Assembly (NCBI GenBank): GCA_013297875.1
Contig: JAAFIW010000009.1
Location: 62,001-126,000, forward strand
DNA: 64,000 bases
Reading direction: 5' to 3'
Source: Comamonadaceae bacterium
GTDB lineage: Bacteria > Pseudomonadota > Gammaproteobacteria > Burkholderiales > Burkholderiaceae_C
Made by a program: the position numbers and the translations under genes. The notes below the pieces were generated by a model. It was given only the letters and a program-made list of their open reading frames with translations. It ran no database searches and was not told the origin of the DNA. Positions within the stretch are counted from its first letter, which is position 1. Every line of letters starts with the position of its first letter. Positions 1 through 8,343 of this stretch are shown in pieces.

Positions 1-1626
1 CGGAATAAAGCCGGTGGGCAGCAGCGGAATCAGCGCCACCGAGCCCACAAAAAACGCCAGCGAGGCCAGCGCCGTGACCAGCCGGTGGCGGGTGCACCAG
101 GCCACCATGCGCATGTACAGCTTCATCCAGCCGGCGTCTTTCTCGGCACCCACGATGGGCTTGAGCATGTAGGCGGCCATCATGGGCGTGAGCATGCGTG
201 CCACCAGCAGCGAGGCCATGATGGCCAGGCTGGCCGTCCAGCCAAACTGCTTGAAAAACTTGCCGGGTATGCCGCTCATGAAAGCCGTGGGCAAAAACAC
301 CGCCACCAGCGAAAAGGTGGTGGCAATCACCGCCAGGCCAATCTCGTCGGCCGCTTCCATCGCGGCCTGGTAGGGCGTTTTGCCCATGCGCAAATGGCGC
401 ACGATGTTTTCCACCTCCACAATCGCATCGTCCACCAATATTCCCACCACCAGCGACAGCGCCAGCAGGGTCACGGTGTTGGTGGTAAAGCCCAGGTAAT
501 GCATGCCAATAAAGGCCGGAATGATGGACATGGGCAGGGCCACAGCCGACACAAAGGTGGCCCGCCAGTCGCGCAGAAACAGCCACACCACCAGCACCGC
601 CAGAATCGCGCCCTCGTACAGCAGGTGCATGGAGCCGGCGTACTCTTCTTCCACCGGTTTCACAAAGTCAAACGCCAGCGTCAGTTGCAGATCGGGGTGC
701 TGGGCCTTCATGGTTTCCAGCGCGGCCTTCACGCCGTTGGCCACCGCAATTTCGCTTTCGCCCTTGCTGCGCGAAACCTCAAAACCCACCACCTGCACAC
801 CGTCCAGCAAGGCCGCCGAGCGCGGCTCGGCCGTGGTGTCCGACACGGTGGCTACGTCGTTGAGTTTGATGGCGCGCCCGCCAGCGGTCACCAGCTCGAT
901 CAAGCCCACCTCGCTCGCGTTGTTCACCGTGGCCAGGGTGCGCACCGGTTGCTCGCTGCCCCCCAGGTTGGTGCGGCCACCGGCCGCTTCGGTCTGCACG
1001 GCTTTGAGCTGGCGCGACACGTCGCCGGCGGTGAGCCCCAGTGATTGCATGCGCGCCGCGTCCAGCGCCACGCGCACCTCGCGGCTCACACCGCCCACGC
1101 GGTTGACCGCGCCCACGCCGGGCACGGTGAGCAGCTTTTTCGACACCTCGTTGTCGACAAACCAGGACAGGGCTTCAGCATCCATCTTGCTGGACTTGAG
1201 CGTGTAAGCCAGCACCGGCGAGCCCGACAGCTCCACCTTGCTGATGACCGGGTCGCGCAGGTCACCCGGCAGCTCGCCGCGCACCCGCGACACGGCAGCG
1301 CGCACATCGTCCAGCGCCTCCTGCACCGGCTTTTCCAGGCGGAACTCGGCAGTGATCTGCACCACACCGTCCTGCACCTTGGTGTAGGTGTGTTTCAGCC
1401 CTTGCAGGTTGGCCACGGCGTTTTCCAGCTTGCGCGCCACATCGGTTTCCAGCTGCGTGGGCGAGCCCCCGGGCAGGGCCGCCGAGATGATGACGTTGGG
1501 CAGCTCGATGTCGGGAAAGTTCTGCACCTTCATTGCATTGAAAGACAGCAAACCGGCAAAGCTGAGCATGACAAACAGCATGCAGGCCGCAATCGGGTTC
1601 TTGATGGACCAGGCGGAGACGTTCAT
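1..1626 (-). CDS. RND (HAE-1 type) efflux pump inner-membrane subunit, N-terminal part
   Basis: Inner-membrane proton-driven multidrug exporter of the RND superfamily, the energised subunit of a tripartite pump. The frame opens with ATG at 1626 (MNVSAWSIKNPIAACMLF) and stays open for 542 residues to the window edge, so about half of a usual ~1030-residue protein is visible. TM1 is at about residues 10-30. A large periplasmic porter region follows, then TM2 onward. The TM4 motif GILVDDAIVEVEN carries the paired aspartates of the proton relay. It is the last visible gene of the leftward operon with the fusion protein and outer-membrane factor, but a 367-bp repeat-filled gap separates it from the fusion-protein gene. 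The substrate cannot be told from sequence. Confidence 0.93.
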   Translation of the reverse strand, partial: MNVSAWSIKNPIAACMLFVMLSFAGLLSFNAMKVQNFPDIELPNVIISAALPGGSPTQLETDVARKLENAVANLQGLKHTYTKVQDGVVQITAEFRLEKPVQEALDDVRAAVSRVRGELPGDLRDPVISKVELSGSPVLAYTLKSSKMDAEALSWFVDNEVSKKLLTVPGVGAVNRVGGVSREVRVALDAARMQSLGLTAGDVSRQLKAVQTEAAGGRTNLGGSEQPVRTLATVNNASEVGLIELVTAGGRAIKLNDVATVSDTTAEPRSAALLDGVQVVGFEVSRSKGESEIAVANGVKAALETMKAQHPDLQLTLAFDFVKPVEEEYAGSMHLLYEGAILAVLVVWLFLRDWRATFVSAVALPMSIIPAFIGMHYLGFTTNTVTLLALSLVVGILVDDAIVEVENIVRHLRMGKTPYQAAMEAADEIGLAVIATTFSLVAVFLPTAFMSGIPGKFFKQFGWTASLAIMASLLVARMLTPMMAAYMLKPIVGAEKDAGWMKLYMRMVAWCTRHRLVTALASLAFFVGSVALIPLLPTGFIP

Positions 1627-1668
1627 GGGTTACCTCTTAGGCAGGGATTCGGGTGCGGGTCGGGGACA

Positions 1669-1973
1669 AGGACGCAGAGGGCGCGAAGAATTCGCGAAGG
1701 ACGCGAAAGAACAGCCAAAAAATTCATGGTTGATCAACTCGTTTCTGACGGGCGTGCGCAGACACAAGCTGCGTCATTCCCGCGCAGGCGGGAATCCACC
1801 CCAGAGTGCAATTCAGGCCATCGGCTAGTCGGTCCTCGCGCCTGGATCCCCGCCTGCGCGGGGATGACGGAAAAAAGTGCCATCCACTGGACAGTGCGCA
1901 GGTTGTACTTCGAATTCCGTTTTGAATTCTTTTCGCGTCCTTCGCGAACCCTTCGCGCCCTTCGCGTCCCTGG
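1669..1973. repeat. Nested coaxial inverted repeats inside the RND operon
   Basis: Outer arms at about 1669-1713 and 1927-1973 are imperfect inverted repeats rich in TTCGCG/CGCGAA units. Inner arms at 1773-1798 and 1843-1868 match at 24 of 26 positions and are themselves palindromic (core CCCGCGCAGGCGGG). Both pairs share a centre near 1822, so the whole 305 bp can fold as one long interrupted hairpin. The inner unit resembles a widespread betaproteobacterial dispersed repeat. It fills the gap between the fusion-protein gene and the pump gene. No protein-coding gene is credible here. Confidence 0.85.
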
Positions 1974-1993
1974 CTGCGCATCCGTATTTGCAT

Positions 1994-3151
1994 TCACTTC
2001 ACAACCTTCACCAGGTCACCATCATTCAAAAACCCACCCCCGCTGGCCACCAGGCGGGTATCGGGGGGTAGGGGGCTGGTGATTTCGATGCGGTCGGCCA
2101 GGATGCGGCCGGTCTGCACCTTCAGTTGCGTCACCTTGCTGTCGGCGTTCACGCGGTACAGGTAGTTGAAGCCGTCGCGCACCACCACGGCGGTTTGCGG
2201 CACGGTCAGGGCGGTGGTTTGGCCCAGGTCGAACTCGCCTCGGGCAAACATGCCGGCGCGGGCCGACTGGTTCAGCGCATTCAGGGCCGGGCTGGTGGTG
2301 GCGGCTGCGGGGCTTACGTCCACATACACCAGCGCCGCGCGGGTTTGCGGATCAACCGACGGGCCGACCATGCGCACCTTGCCGGTCAAGGTGGCACCGC
2401 TGGCGGCCAGCACCGTAACCGGTGTGCCCGGTTGCATAAAACCCAGCTCTTTGGCGGTGACTTCGGCGCGCCACTCCAGGCGGCCCTGGCGAATCAGGCG
2501 AAACATCTCCATGCCCGCAGCGGGCACAGCGCCCAGGGTGGCCATGCGGGCCGAGATGATGCCGGCGTCGGGCGCACGCAGCTCGGTTTGCGCCAGCTTG
2601 GTGTTTTGCGCTTGCAGCTGGGCACGCACCACCTGCACACGGGCCTTGGCGGTGATCTCGGCGGTGACGTACTGGTTGATCTGCTGGGCGCTGAGCGCGC
2701 CGGTGGTTTGCAGGCTGCGGGCGCGCTCGGCATTGGCCGTGGCTTCGGCGGCGGTGGCATTGGCCTCGGCGAGGCTGGCCTGGGTTTGCGCCATTTCGGC
2801 GCGCAGCGTGTCGGCGGCAAACACCGCCAGCACCTGGCCTTTTTTCACCGCATCACCCACATTCACCCGCACCTCGGACAGCCGCAAACCATTGGTTTCA
2901 GCTCCCACGATGGCCTCTTGCCAGGCGGCCAGGTTGCCGTTGGCCGACAGGTTGATGGGCAGCTGGCTCGATTGCGCCTGCACCGTGGTCACGGTGAGCG
3001 CCGGTTTGCCAGCGGGCTTGGCGGCGGACGCTGCGGGCTTGGCTTCGTCTGCCGCTTGCGTTTTTGAAGGAAAAAGTACAGACGCGCACACCAGGAGCGC
3101 ACCAACAGCTACAAAATAAAGAGCAAACGTATGGGGTTTGGAGTTGTTCAT
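1994..3151 (-). CDS. RND efflux membrane fusion protein (periplasmic adaptor)
   Basis: Periplasmic adaptor linking the RND pump to the outer-membrane channel. It has 385 residues with an N-terminal signal/anchor segment (about residues 8-30, YFVAVGALLVCASVLF). A lipoyl/biotinyl-like half follows (GNLAAWQEAIVGAETNG), then an alanine/glutamine-rich alpha-hairpin of about residues 115-185, the second lipoyl half, and a beta-barrel with VTVLAASGATLTGKVRMVG. This domain order is that of the HlyD/AcrA family. It starts 12 bp after the outer-membrane factor gene, so the two are surely co-transcribed. The following pump gene is 367 bp further on, beyond an inverted repeat that may lower its expression. 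Confidence 0.93.
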   Translation of the reverse strand: MNNSKPHTFALYFVAVGALLVCASVLFPSKTQAADEAKPAASAAKPAGKPALTVTTVQAQSSQLPINLSANGNLAAWQEAIVGAETNGLRLSEVRVNVGDAVKKGQVLAVFAADTLRAEMAQTQASLAEANATAAEATANAERARSLQTTGALSAQQINQYVTAEITAKARVQVVRAQLQAQNTKLAQTELRAPDAGIISARMATLGAVPAAGMEMFRLIRQGRLEWRAEVTAKELGFMQPGTPVTVLAASGATLTGKVRMVGPSVDPQTRAALVYVDVSPAAATTSPALNALNQSARAGMFARGEFDLGQTTALTVPQTAVVVRDGFNYLYRVNADSKVTQLKVQTGRILADRIEITSPLPPDTRLVASGGGFLNDGDLVKVVK

Positions 3152-3163
3152 GGGTCGGTTCCG

Positions 3164-4642
3164 TTAAGGCTTGGGGCTGGCGGCAGGGTTGGCGGAGGCA
3201 GCACTGGAGATGGCTGGAAAAGCGGGCGTGGCGTTGCCAGCCACGGTCCAGCCGCCGCCAGCGGCGCGGTACAGCGCAATCCACGCGGCCATGCGGTCGC
3301 GCTGCAGGCTGACCAGGCCGGTTTCGGCGGCCAGCACGGTGCGCCGGGCGTCTTCCAGCTCCACCAGGCTGGCCAGGCCCGCTTTGTAGCGGGCTTGCGT
3401 GGCGGCAAACGAGGCGCGGTAGCCGGTGGCGGCGGCTTGTGCGTCGCCCTGGCGGCTGGCGGTGGCCTGCAGGTTGAGCAGGGCAATCTCCACCTCGGCC
3501 ACTGCCTGGCGGGCCTTGCTGCGGTAGTTGATGACGGCCGCCTCGTAGCGGGCCTGCGCGGCTTGCAGGTTGGCGCTGCGCTGGCCGCCATCAAACAGCG
3601 GCAGGCTCAGGGCCACTGGGCCAATGGACCAGGTGGCACCGTCAGAGCTGACACCGCCGCTGCTGCCACCGCTGACACGGGCCGCGCCGATGGAGCCGGA
3701 CAGCGACAGCTGGGGCAGGCGCTGGGCGTCGCTGGTGGTCACGTCGGCGCTGGAGGCGGCCAGTTCGCGCTCGGCCTGGAACACATCGGGGCGCTGGGCC
3801 ACCACATCGGCTGGCAAAGTTGCTATCGAAAACAGAGCTGCTTGAGCAATCAATTCCTGGGCAGGAAGCTCTTTTGTTTTTAAAAAGGCCTGCACCTCGG
3901 GCAAGGGCACGCCAATCAGCACGGCCAGCGTGACCACGTCGCGCTGGCATTGCGCGCGCAGCTCGGTCACGCGGGCTGCACCGTCTGAGGCACTGGCGCG
4001 CGCCAGTTGGGCGGTGGCCGGGGCCGTAAAGCCCGCCTTGGCGGTCACCTCTGCCAGCTGGGCCGATTCCACGCGCGAGTCGGCGTCGGACTGGGTCACG
4101 CGCAGCTGCGCTTCGCAGTTGCGCTGGGCCAGGTACTGGCTGGCCACGTCAGCCGCCAGCGACACGCGGGCTTCGTGCCAGGCGGCCTGCGCGCCCTCCA
4201 GCCGGGCCTGGGCGGCGCTGGCTGCCGCCCGGTTGCCGCCAAACAAATCCACCTCCCAGGCCGCCTGCGCCCCCAGCGAGAGGTTGTTGGCCGCAGGGGC
4301 GGCGGGCAGCGCCACCGCCCGGCTGGCGCTGCCCGTGCCGGTCAGCGTGGGGCCCAGCGCTGCGCCCGCACCCACCCGGTTGGCCCGGGCCTGCGCGATG
4401 CGGTACTGCGCGTCGGCCAGGGTGCCGCTGGTCTGCTGGGCCGCCTCGATCAACTGCACCAGCAGCGGGTCGTTCAGGCCTTTCCACCAATCGGCCAGAT
4501 CAGACAGCTTGCCCTGGTGCGGCAGCGTGCCTTGCCAGGTGGGCGGCGGCGTGATGGTGACGCTGGCGGGCGGCGTTTGCAGCGACGCGCAACCGGCCAG
4601 CAGCGCGGGTGTCAGCAGGGCAACAAGGGGCTTGAATTTCAT
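3164..4642 (-). CDS. NodT-family outer-membrane efflux lipoprotein (TolC-like)
   Basis: Outer-membrane factor that forms the exit duct of the RND pump. It has 492 residues with a lipoprotein signal ending LLAGCASLQ (lipobox Cys near residue 18) and two OEP repeats rich in Ala/Gln alpha-helical hairpins, as in the NodT/CusC group. The start codon overlaps the TetR stop by 4 bp (ATGA), indicating translational coupling. About residues 259-274 (PAQELIAQAALFSIAT) are encoded by a copy of the dispersed ~50-bp repeat. It lies where NodT proteins usually have a variable loop before the LPADVVAQRPDV segment, so the insertion is probably tolerated. The reading frame is intact. Confidence 0.92.
   Translation of the reverse strand: MKFKPLVALLTPALLAGCASLQTPPASVTITPPPTWQGTLPHQGKLSDLADWWKGLNDPLLVQLIEAAQQTSGTLADAQYRIAQARANRVGAGAALGPTLTGTGSASRAVALPAAPAANNLSLGAQAAWEVDLFGGNRAAASAAQARLEGAQAAWHEARVSLAADVASQYLAQRNCEAQLRVTQSDADSRVESAQLAEVTAKAGFTAPATAQLARASASDGAARVTELRAQCQRDVVTLAVLIGVPLPEVQAFLKTKELPAQELIAQAALFSIATLPADVVAQRPDVFQAERELAASSADVTTSDAQRLPQLSLSGSIGAARVSGGSSGGVSSDGATWSIGPVALSLPLFDGGQRSANLQAAQARYEAAVINYRSKARQAVAEVEIALLNLQATASRQGDAQAAATGYRASFAATQARYKAGLASLVELEDARRTVLAAETGLVSLQRDRMAAWIALYRAAGGGWTVAGNATPAFPAISSAASANPAASPKP
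3821..3866 (+). repeat. Dispersed GCTAY/TGCTTGAGCA repeat inside the efflux lipoprotein gene
   Basis: Element orientation is plus: GCTATC-hairpin, then AGCTGCTTGAGCA at 3835-3847, then GGGC. It matches the intergenic copies across its length. The host gene runs on the minus strand, so it reads the element antisense, without stops, in the frame giving LIAQAALFSIA. Confidence 0.85.
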
Positions 4643-5388
4643 GCGGTCTTTCTCGCGATGTCAGTTTTCGTTTCGTCAGTGTCGTTTCGTCCAGTCTGGG
4701 TCGGGTTGCTGGCCCTGCGCACCTGCTCGGCGGCCACCATGGCCATGGCGAAGTCGGCCAGGCGGCTGGCCGTCAGGTCGATGGCACCTGGCGTGGCCAC
4801 CAGCTGCGGCGCAATCGCATCCACCACTTCGCGGCACATAAACATCTGCAAGGCCAAGGCAGAAATGGCAAACGACAGGCGCTGCACCTCGTCGTCTATC
4901 GCATCGAGCTTCAAGTGGCGGCACAGCACGGCCATCAGGGCGGCGTGCGCGGGCTTGATGCCGTTTTCCACCTCCTGCGCCCATAGCCCCGTGGGCTCCA
5001 GCATTTCGCGAAAGTGCAGGCGCATGCACTGCTGCACCAGCTGGCCTTGCTTCATGGGTTCCAGAAAACCGCTGAAAAACCCATCGAGCGACTGGCGCAG
5101 CGTGAAGTGCGGCTGGTCATACAACGGAATGTCTTCGTGCGGGCTGCCCAGCGGCTCGACAAACACCGCCCGGTACAGCCCCGCCTTGTCGCCAAAGTAG
5201 TAGCTGATCGCCGCAATATTGGCCCCCGCCGCCTGCGCAATCTCTCGGGTGGAGGTGTTGGCAAACCCCTTTTGCGCAAACAGCGCCAGGGCAGCCTGCA
5301 CCAGGCGTTCCCGGGCCTGCGTGCCAGCGGCTGGCTCGCTCAAGCCCGCTGGGGCTGTCGCTGGGGTGTGCATATCTGCGCTTTTCAC
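4639..5388 (-). CDS. TetR-family regulator with CecR/DUF1956-type C-terminal domain
   Basis: Probable repressor of the downstream efflux operon. It has 249 residues. The N-terminal HTH (about 25-75) contains ALFAQKGFANTSTREIAQAAG and NIAAISYYFGDKAGLYRAVF, the classic TetR recognition helix region. The C-terminal part (HFREMLEPTGLW) resembles the CecR/YbiH ligand-binding domain. It is the first gene of the operon and overlaps the outer-membrane factor start by 4 bp, so repressor and pump are made from one transcript, suggesting autoregulation. A perfect 6-bp inverted repeat 20 bp upstream of the start is the obvious operator. The start ATG at 5388 is chosen as the longest reasonable one; a second ATG five codons on (MHTPAT) is possible. 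Confidence 0.92.
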   Translation of the reverse strand: MKSADMHTPATAPAGLSEPAAGTQARERLVQAALALFAQKGFANTSTREIAQAAGANIAAISYYFGDKAGLYRAVFVEPLGSPHEDIPLYDQPHFTLRQSLDGFFSGFLEPMKQGQLVQQCMRLHFREMLEPTGLWAQEVENGIKPAHAALMAVLCRHLKLDAIDDEVQRLSFAISALALQMFMCREVVDAIAPQLVATPGAIDLTASRLADFAMAMVAAEQVRRASNPTQTGRNDTDETKTDIARKTA

Positions 5389-5408
5389 GGGCAGGATTAC
5401 AACACATC

Positions 5409-5424
5409 AATCAAACGATTGATT
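5409..5424. promoter_or_regulatory. Candidate operator for the TetR regulator
   Basis: AATCAA-ACGA-TTGATT is a perfect 6-bp inverted repeat with a 4-bp spacer, 20 bp upstream of the TetR start codon. Size, symmetry and place fit an autoregulatory TetR operator. Binding is inferred, not shown. Confidence 0.5.
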
Positions 5425-5482
5425 AACTTTTTCTTGGGTTCGGCTGAACGGGTCAATGACCTTTGGTTTTTTTCGAATCAAT

Positions 5483-5540
5483 ATGCTATCGAATGAATAG
5501 CTGTTTGAGCAGTATTGATATGGGCCGTCGGGCTATTTGA
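5483..5540 (+). repeat. Dispersed GCTAY/TGYTTGAGCA repeat
   Basis: GCTATC-N8-ATAGCTGTTTGAGCAG followed by ATATGGGCC. It is a full-length intergenic copy, about 95 bp upstream of the TetR start. The remaining intergenic stretch to 5770 shows nothing recognisable. Confidence 0.85.
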
Positions 5541-5770
5541 TGCTGAAAATCGCGACGACTCAGCTACGTGGCCGGAACCAATGACAAATGACAGCCGCCT
5601 GCGGCGTGCATGACAGCATGACGGGTCAGCCGCTTGCCGGGTGGGTGCCGAGTCATTTTTCATGTCGGTGCGCGCATCGGCCCGGGCGGCGGGCAGCACC
5701 GACCGTCATCTGTCATTGTTGTGAGTCGACCTGAGCCGCTATCTATCGAAGTTTCCTTTTGGGAGCCTCT

Positions 5771-6218
5771 GCAAACACGAAACCCCGTTCAGGCTGGGCT
5801 GAGGAGCGCAAAAGCCAGTGGATCAGGGCATGTGCGTGGAAACCTCTGCACAAGTCCTTGCGGCCTGTGATCGCGCGGTCTCGGGCGGTCTGCTGCGTTG
5901 CTTTTATTGCCAATAGCACCGCTATTGGCTGCAAAAAGACGCCTTGCATCCCATCCCGATCCGCACGCCACAGTTCCACAAGGACTTGTGCAGAGGTTCC
6001 CTTTTGAGCCGCAGGCGAGTTTGCACGTGACCCCACTGGGTTTGAGCACCGCAAGGTGCCCGCAGCGAAGCGAAGGGCCCCAGACTGCCGGGTCGCCTTT
6101 CTTTTGCTTGACTTTTCTTTGGCGACGCAAAGAAAAATGAGTCGCTGTCGGGCGACCCCGACATCTACGCATGCCACTGAGCCCTGTTTTGCTACTGAAT
6201 TAGTAGCTGCTTGTGCTT
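5771..6218 (+). repeat. Large dispersed repeat, copy A (interrupted)
   Basis: About 284 bp of this stretch is matched by an inverted second copy at 40623-40928, with long identical blocks such as CCCCACTGGGTTTGAGCACC and GGTCGCCTTTCTTTTGCTT. It contains a hairpin TTTTCTTTG-N-CAAAGAAAA (about 6113-6136) and ends in TAGTAGCTGCTTGTGC, a relative of the short dispersed repeat. Copy A is interrupted at 5838-6001 by a MITE-like insertion that copy B lacks. Small open frames inside it are not credible genes. Confidence 0.85.
5838..6001. mobile_element. MITE-like element with 20-bp perfect terminal inverted repeats
   Basis: Termini AACCTCTGCACAAGTCCTTG (5841-5860) and its exact reverse complement (5979-5998); the symmetry extends to about 5838 and 6001 with one mismatch. 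Total length is about 164 bp with no coding potential. An internal 9-bp palindrome GCCAATAGC-ACC-GCTATTGGC sits at its centre. The second copy of the host repeat (around 40857-40880, inverted) reads straight through this point without the element and so acts as an empty site. The termini look like IS ends, possibly IS5-like, but the parent family is not proven. Confidence 0.75.
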
Positions 6219-6293
6219 TACCAGGTTGCAAGTTAGCTAGATTTGACTCAAAAAATTGAAAATCGCAACAACTCAGGTCGCAGCCGTCTGCCG

Positions 6294-7286
6294 CTACTTC
6301 ACCGCCACCCCTACCTCCCGCAAATACCGCAACGCCCCCGCATGAAACGGTGCCACGGTGTTGTTCACCGCGTTCCCGGCGCGTGTTGGCCCCGCGCTGG
6401 CGTGCAGGGTCAGCGGGTCGGCCACCGACAACACGGTTCGGGTGATCCAGTAGGCATCGGCTTCGGGCAGATCCTTGTGGGCCATCACGAAGTTCCAGGC
6501 GGCCACGCTGTTCAGGGCGGTGGTTTGGCCTTTGTAGGTGTTGGCGGGCACGCTGGCGGGGCTCAAAAACGGGAAGCGCTGCAGCATGGCGTTGCGTTCG
6601 GCGGCTGTGAGGCCAAACACCACGGCGTCGGCCGTGTCAGCCACTTGTTTGATGGCTGGAATGGGCAGCGCCGCGCCCTGCCACAGCGCGTCGATGCGCC
6701 CAGCCAGCAGCTCAGCGGCCAGGGCAGCGGGCGTGCCTGCAACGGTTTGCGTTTGCAATTTGTTGGCGTCGATCAAGCCTTTGAAGAAGCTTTCCGCCGG
6801 GCCACCGGCGGGGCCCACGCCCACGCGTTTGCCGGCCAGCTGGGCCAGATTGCTCAAGCCCGATGCGCGCAGGGCCACGATTTGAAACGAGGTTTCGTAC
6901 ATGGGGAACAGGGCGCGCACGTTGCTGTGCTGCTTGCCCTGCGTCCAGCTGCCGGTGCCGGTGACGGCTTCAAACGCCGTGCCCAAAAACACCGTGCCCA
7001 GGCTGCCGGGCTGCTCGTTGATTTTTTGCAGGTTTTCGATGGACCCGCGCGACTCCAGCGCCTGCGCTTTCAGGCCCTGGCTGCTCAGGTAAGCCGCCAC
7101 GCCTTGGGCGTAGGGCAAAAAGGCGCTGCCGGGGCCAGCGGCGTAGATGCCGACCTCGGGCAGGGTGGGCTTGGGCGCGGGCGACTGGCCAGCAGTGGTT
7201 CTGGGTGGCGTGCTGCAGGCTGACAGCAGCCAGGGGCTCAGGCCGACAGCGGCTGTGGCAAGGGCGGTGCGACGGGTGATGGGCAT
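6294..7286 (-). CDS. TAXI-family TRAP solute-binding protein
   Basis: Periplasmic substrate receptor of the TAXI type, usually working with a fused TRAP permease. It has 330 residues from ATG 7286, preceded by a GGAGA ribosome site. A further upstream in-frame start exists but would overlap the neighbour and lacks a signal peptide. The leader TRRTALATAAVG...LLSAC combines a Tat-like double arginine with a lipobox Cys. The mature part has AGPGSAFLPYAQGVAAYL, GKRVGVGPAGGPAESFF and an internal GRIDALWQGAALP, typical of TAXI receptors. No TRAP permease gene is nearby. It is the third gene of a leftward cluster with a Bug receptor and a deacylase. Confidence 0.85.
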   Translation of the reverse strand: MPITRRTALATAAVGLSPWLLSACSTPPRTTAGQSPAPKPTLPEVGIYAAGPGSAFLPYAQGVAAYLSSQGLKAQALESRGSIENLQKINEQPGSLGTVFLGTAFEAVTGTGSWTQGKQHSNVRALFPMYETSFQIVALRASGLSNLAQLAGKRVGVGPAGGPAESFFKGLIDANKLQTQTVAGTPAALAAELLAGRIDALWQGAALPIPAIKQVADTADAVVFGLTAAERNAMLQRFPFLSPASVPANTYKGQTTALNSVAAWNFVMAHKDLPEADAYWITRTVLSVADPLTLHASAGPTRAGNAVNNTVAPFHAGALRYLREVGVAVK

Positions 7287-7371
7287 GGTGTTGTCTCCAG
7301 AGGTTTGTGTAGGTTGTGGTTTCAGTGTCGCGCCGAAAACGGCAGTCGTGAAGCGATGGCTTGGCGCGACT

Positions 7372-8343
7372 TCATTCCAAGGTGGCATGAACCACTCGTC
7401 CAAACCGCACCGTCGTCACCCCCACGCGCAACTGCCGCACCGAGGGCATGACCAGCACGCAATCGTCATAGGGCGTGAGCACCGGCTGCCCGGCGTCGTG
7501 GGCGATCACCGTGCCGGCGTGGGCGATGACCTCGCCGCCGGTGAAGGCCTGAGTGAACGCAAAGTCCATAGCCTGCGCCACCACGCGGTGCGTCACGTGC
7601 ACCGGCGGTGGGGGCAACGCGTCGGGCTGCAACCAGCCCGCGGGCACATCGTTTCGGGTCAGCGAGCCCGCGGCCATCAGAAAGCGCATCAAGGTGTTGC
7701 GCGCGACCTGTAGCGACGAGGCCTGCCAGTGCTGGCCCGCCTCCAGCAGCAGGGCGATGCGCTGGCCAGCCGGGTCGGCAAACGGGCCGTGGTCGCGCAG
7801 GCGCACGCCGTCGTCGTGGCCGCTGTCGATGATGACTTGGGCCGGCAGTTGCAAGGTTTGCGCAAACGCGATGTTGCGTGGCAGCAAGCCAGTGACGAGC
7901 AGCGGCGGCGCGGGTTCGTGCATGGAGTGCAGGTCCAGCACATGCGTGGCGCGCTGCACAAAGGGCAGGATTTGCCGGGCCCGCACGCGCTCAGCGCTGG
8001 TGCCGCTGTGCAGGCTGTCACCCCAGACGCGGTTGAAGTCTTCGTCAATGAAACGGCTGGCGTCAGGCTTGCGCGCATCGAAGCGCCCAAAGGCCGCCAC
8101 ATTGCAAAAAACGGCGGTGATGCGACCGGCGCGTGGCAGCAGGCCGCTTGTCAAAAAAGCGTCCAACGCGATGGCACCTGAATACTCGTTGCCGTGTACC
8201 AGCGCGGCAATCAGCACCTGCGGGCCGTCGGGTGAACCGACGCGTTCGTGAACATAGGGCACGCCGGTGGGCGAGTCGGCCCAGCGCGACAGGTCGGGTG
8301 CTGGCAGCTCAACCGGGTGTGAAAACCCGTCTCGTGCGCTCAC
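7372..8343 (-). CDS. Succinylglutamate desuccinylase/aspartoacylase family zinc deacylase
   Basis: Predicted zinc-dependent hydrolase that removes acyl groups from N-acyl amino acids (M14 fold, AstE/ASPA family). It has 323 residues. HGNE at about residues 50-53 supplies the His and Glu zinc ligands; DEDFNR is the conserved substrate-arginine region; HVLDLHSMHEP holds the later zinc His. The start overlaps the Bug receptor stop by 4 bp (ATGA), so the two are coupled. The TAXI receptor follows after 85 bp. The neighbourhood suggests uptake and deacylation of an acylated small molecule; the true substrate is unknown. Confidence 0.85.
   Translation of the reverse strand: MSARDGFSHPVELPAPDLSRWADSPTGVPYVHERVGSPDGPQVLIAALVHGNEYSGAIALDAFLTSGLLPRAGRITAVFCNVAAFGRFDARKPDASRFIDEDFNRVWGDSLHSGTSAERVRARQILPFVQRATHVLDLHSMHEPAPPLLVTGLLPRNIAFAQTLQLPAQVIIDSGHDDGVRLRDHGPFADPAGQRIALLLEAGQHWQASSLQVARNTLMRFLMAAGSLTRNDVPAGWLQPDALPPPPVHVTHRVVAQAMDFAFTQAFTGGEVIAHAGTVIAHDAGQPVLTPYDDCVLVMPSVRQLRVGVTTVRFGRVVHATLE

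Noticed and set aside
1669-1973. Possible CRISPR-like repeats (TTCGCGTCC units)
   Set aside because: Units are inverted and irregular with no spacers of constant length; a nested inverted repeat explains them.
85-2082. Long plus-strand open frames rich in His/Arg/Gln opposite the RND and adaptor genes
   Set aside because: They are antisense to well-conserved efflux genes, have no family likeness, and arise from the GC bias of the codon third positions.
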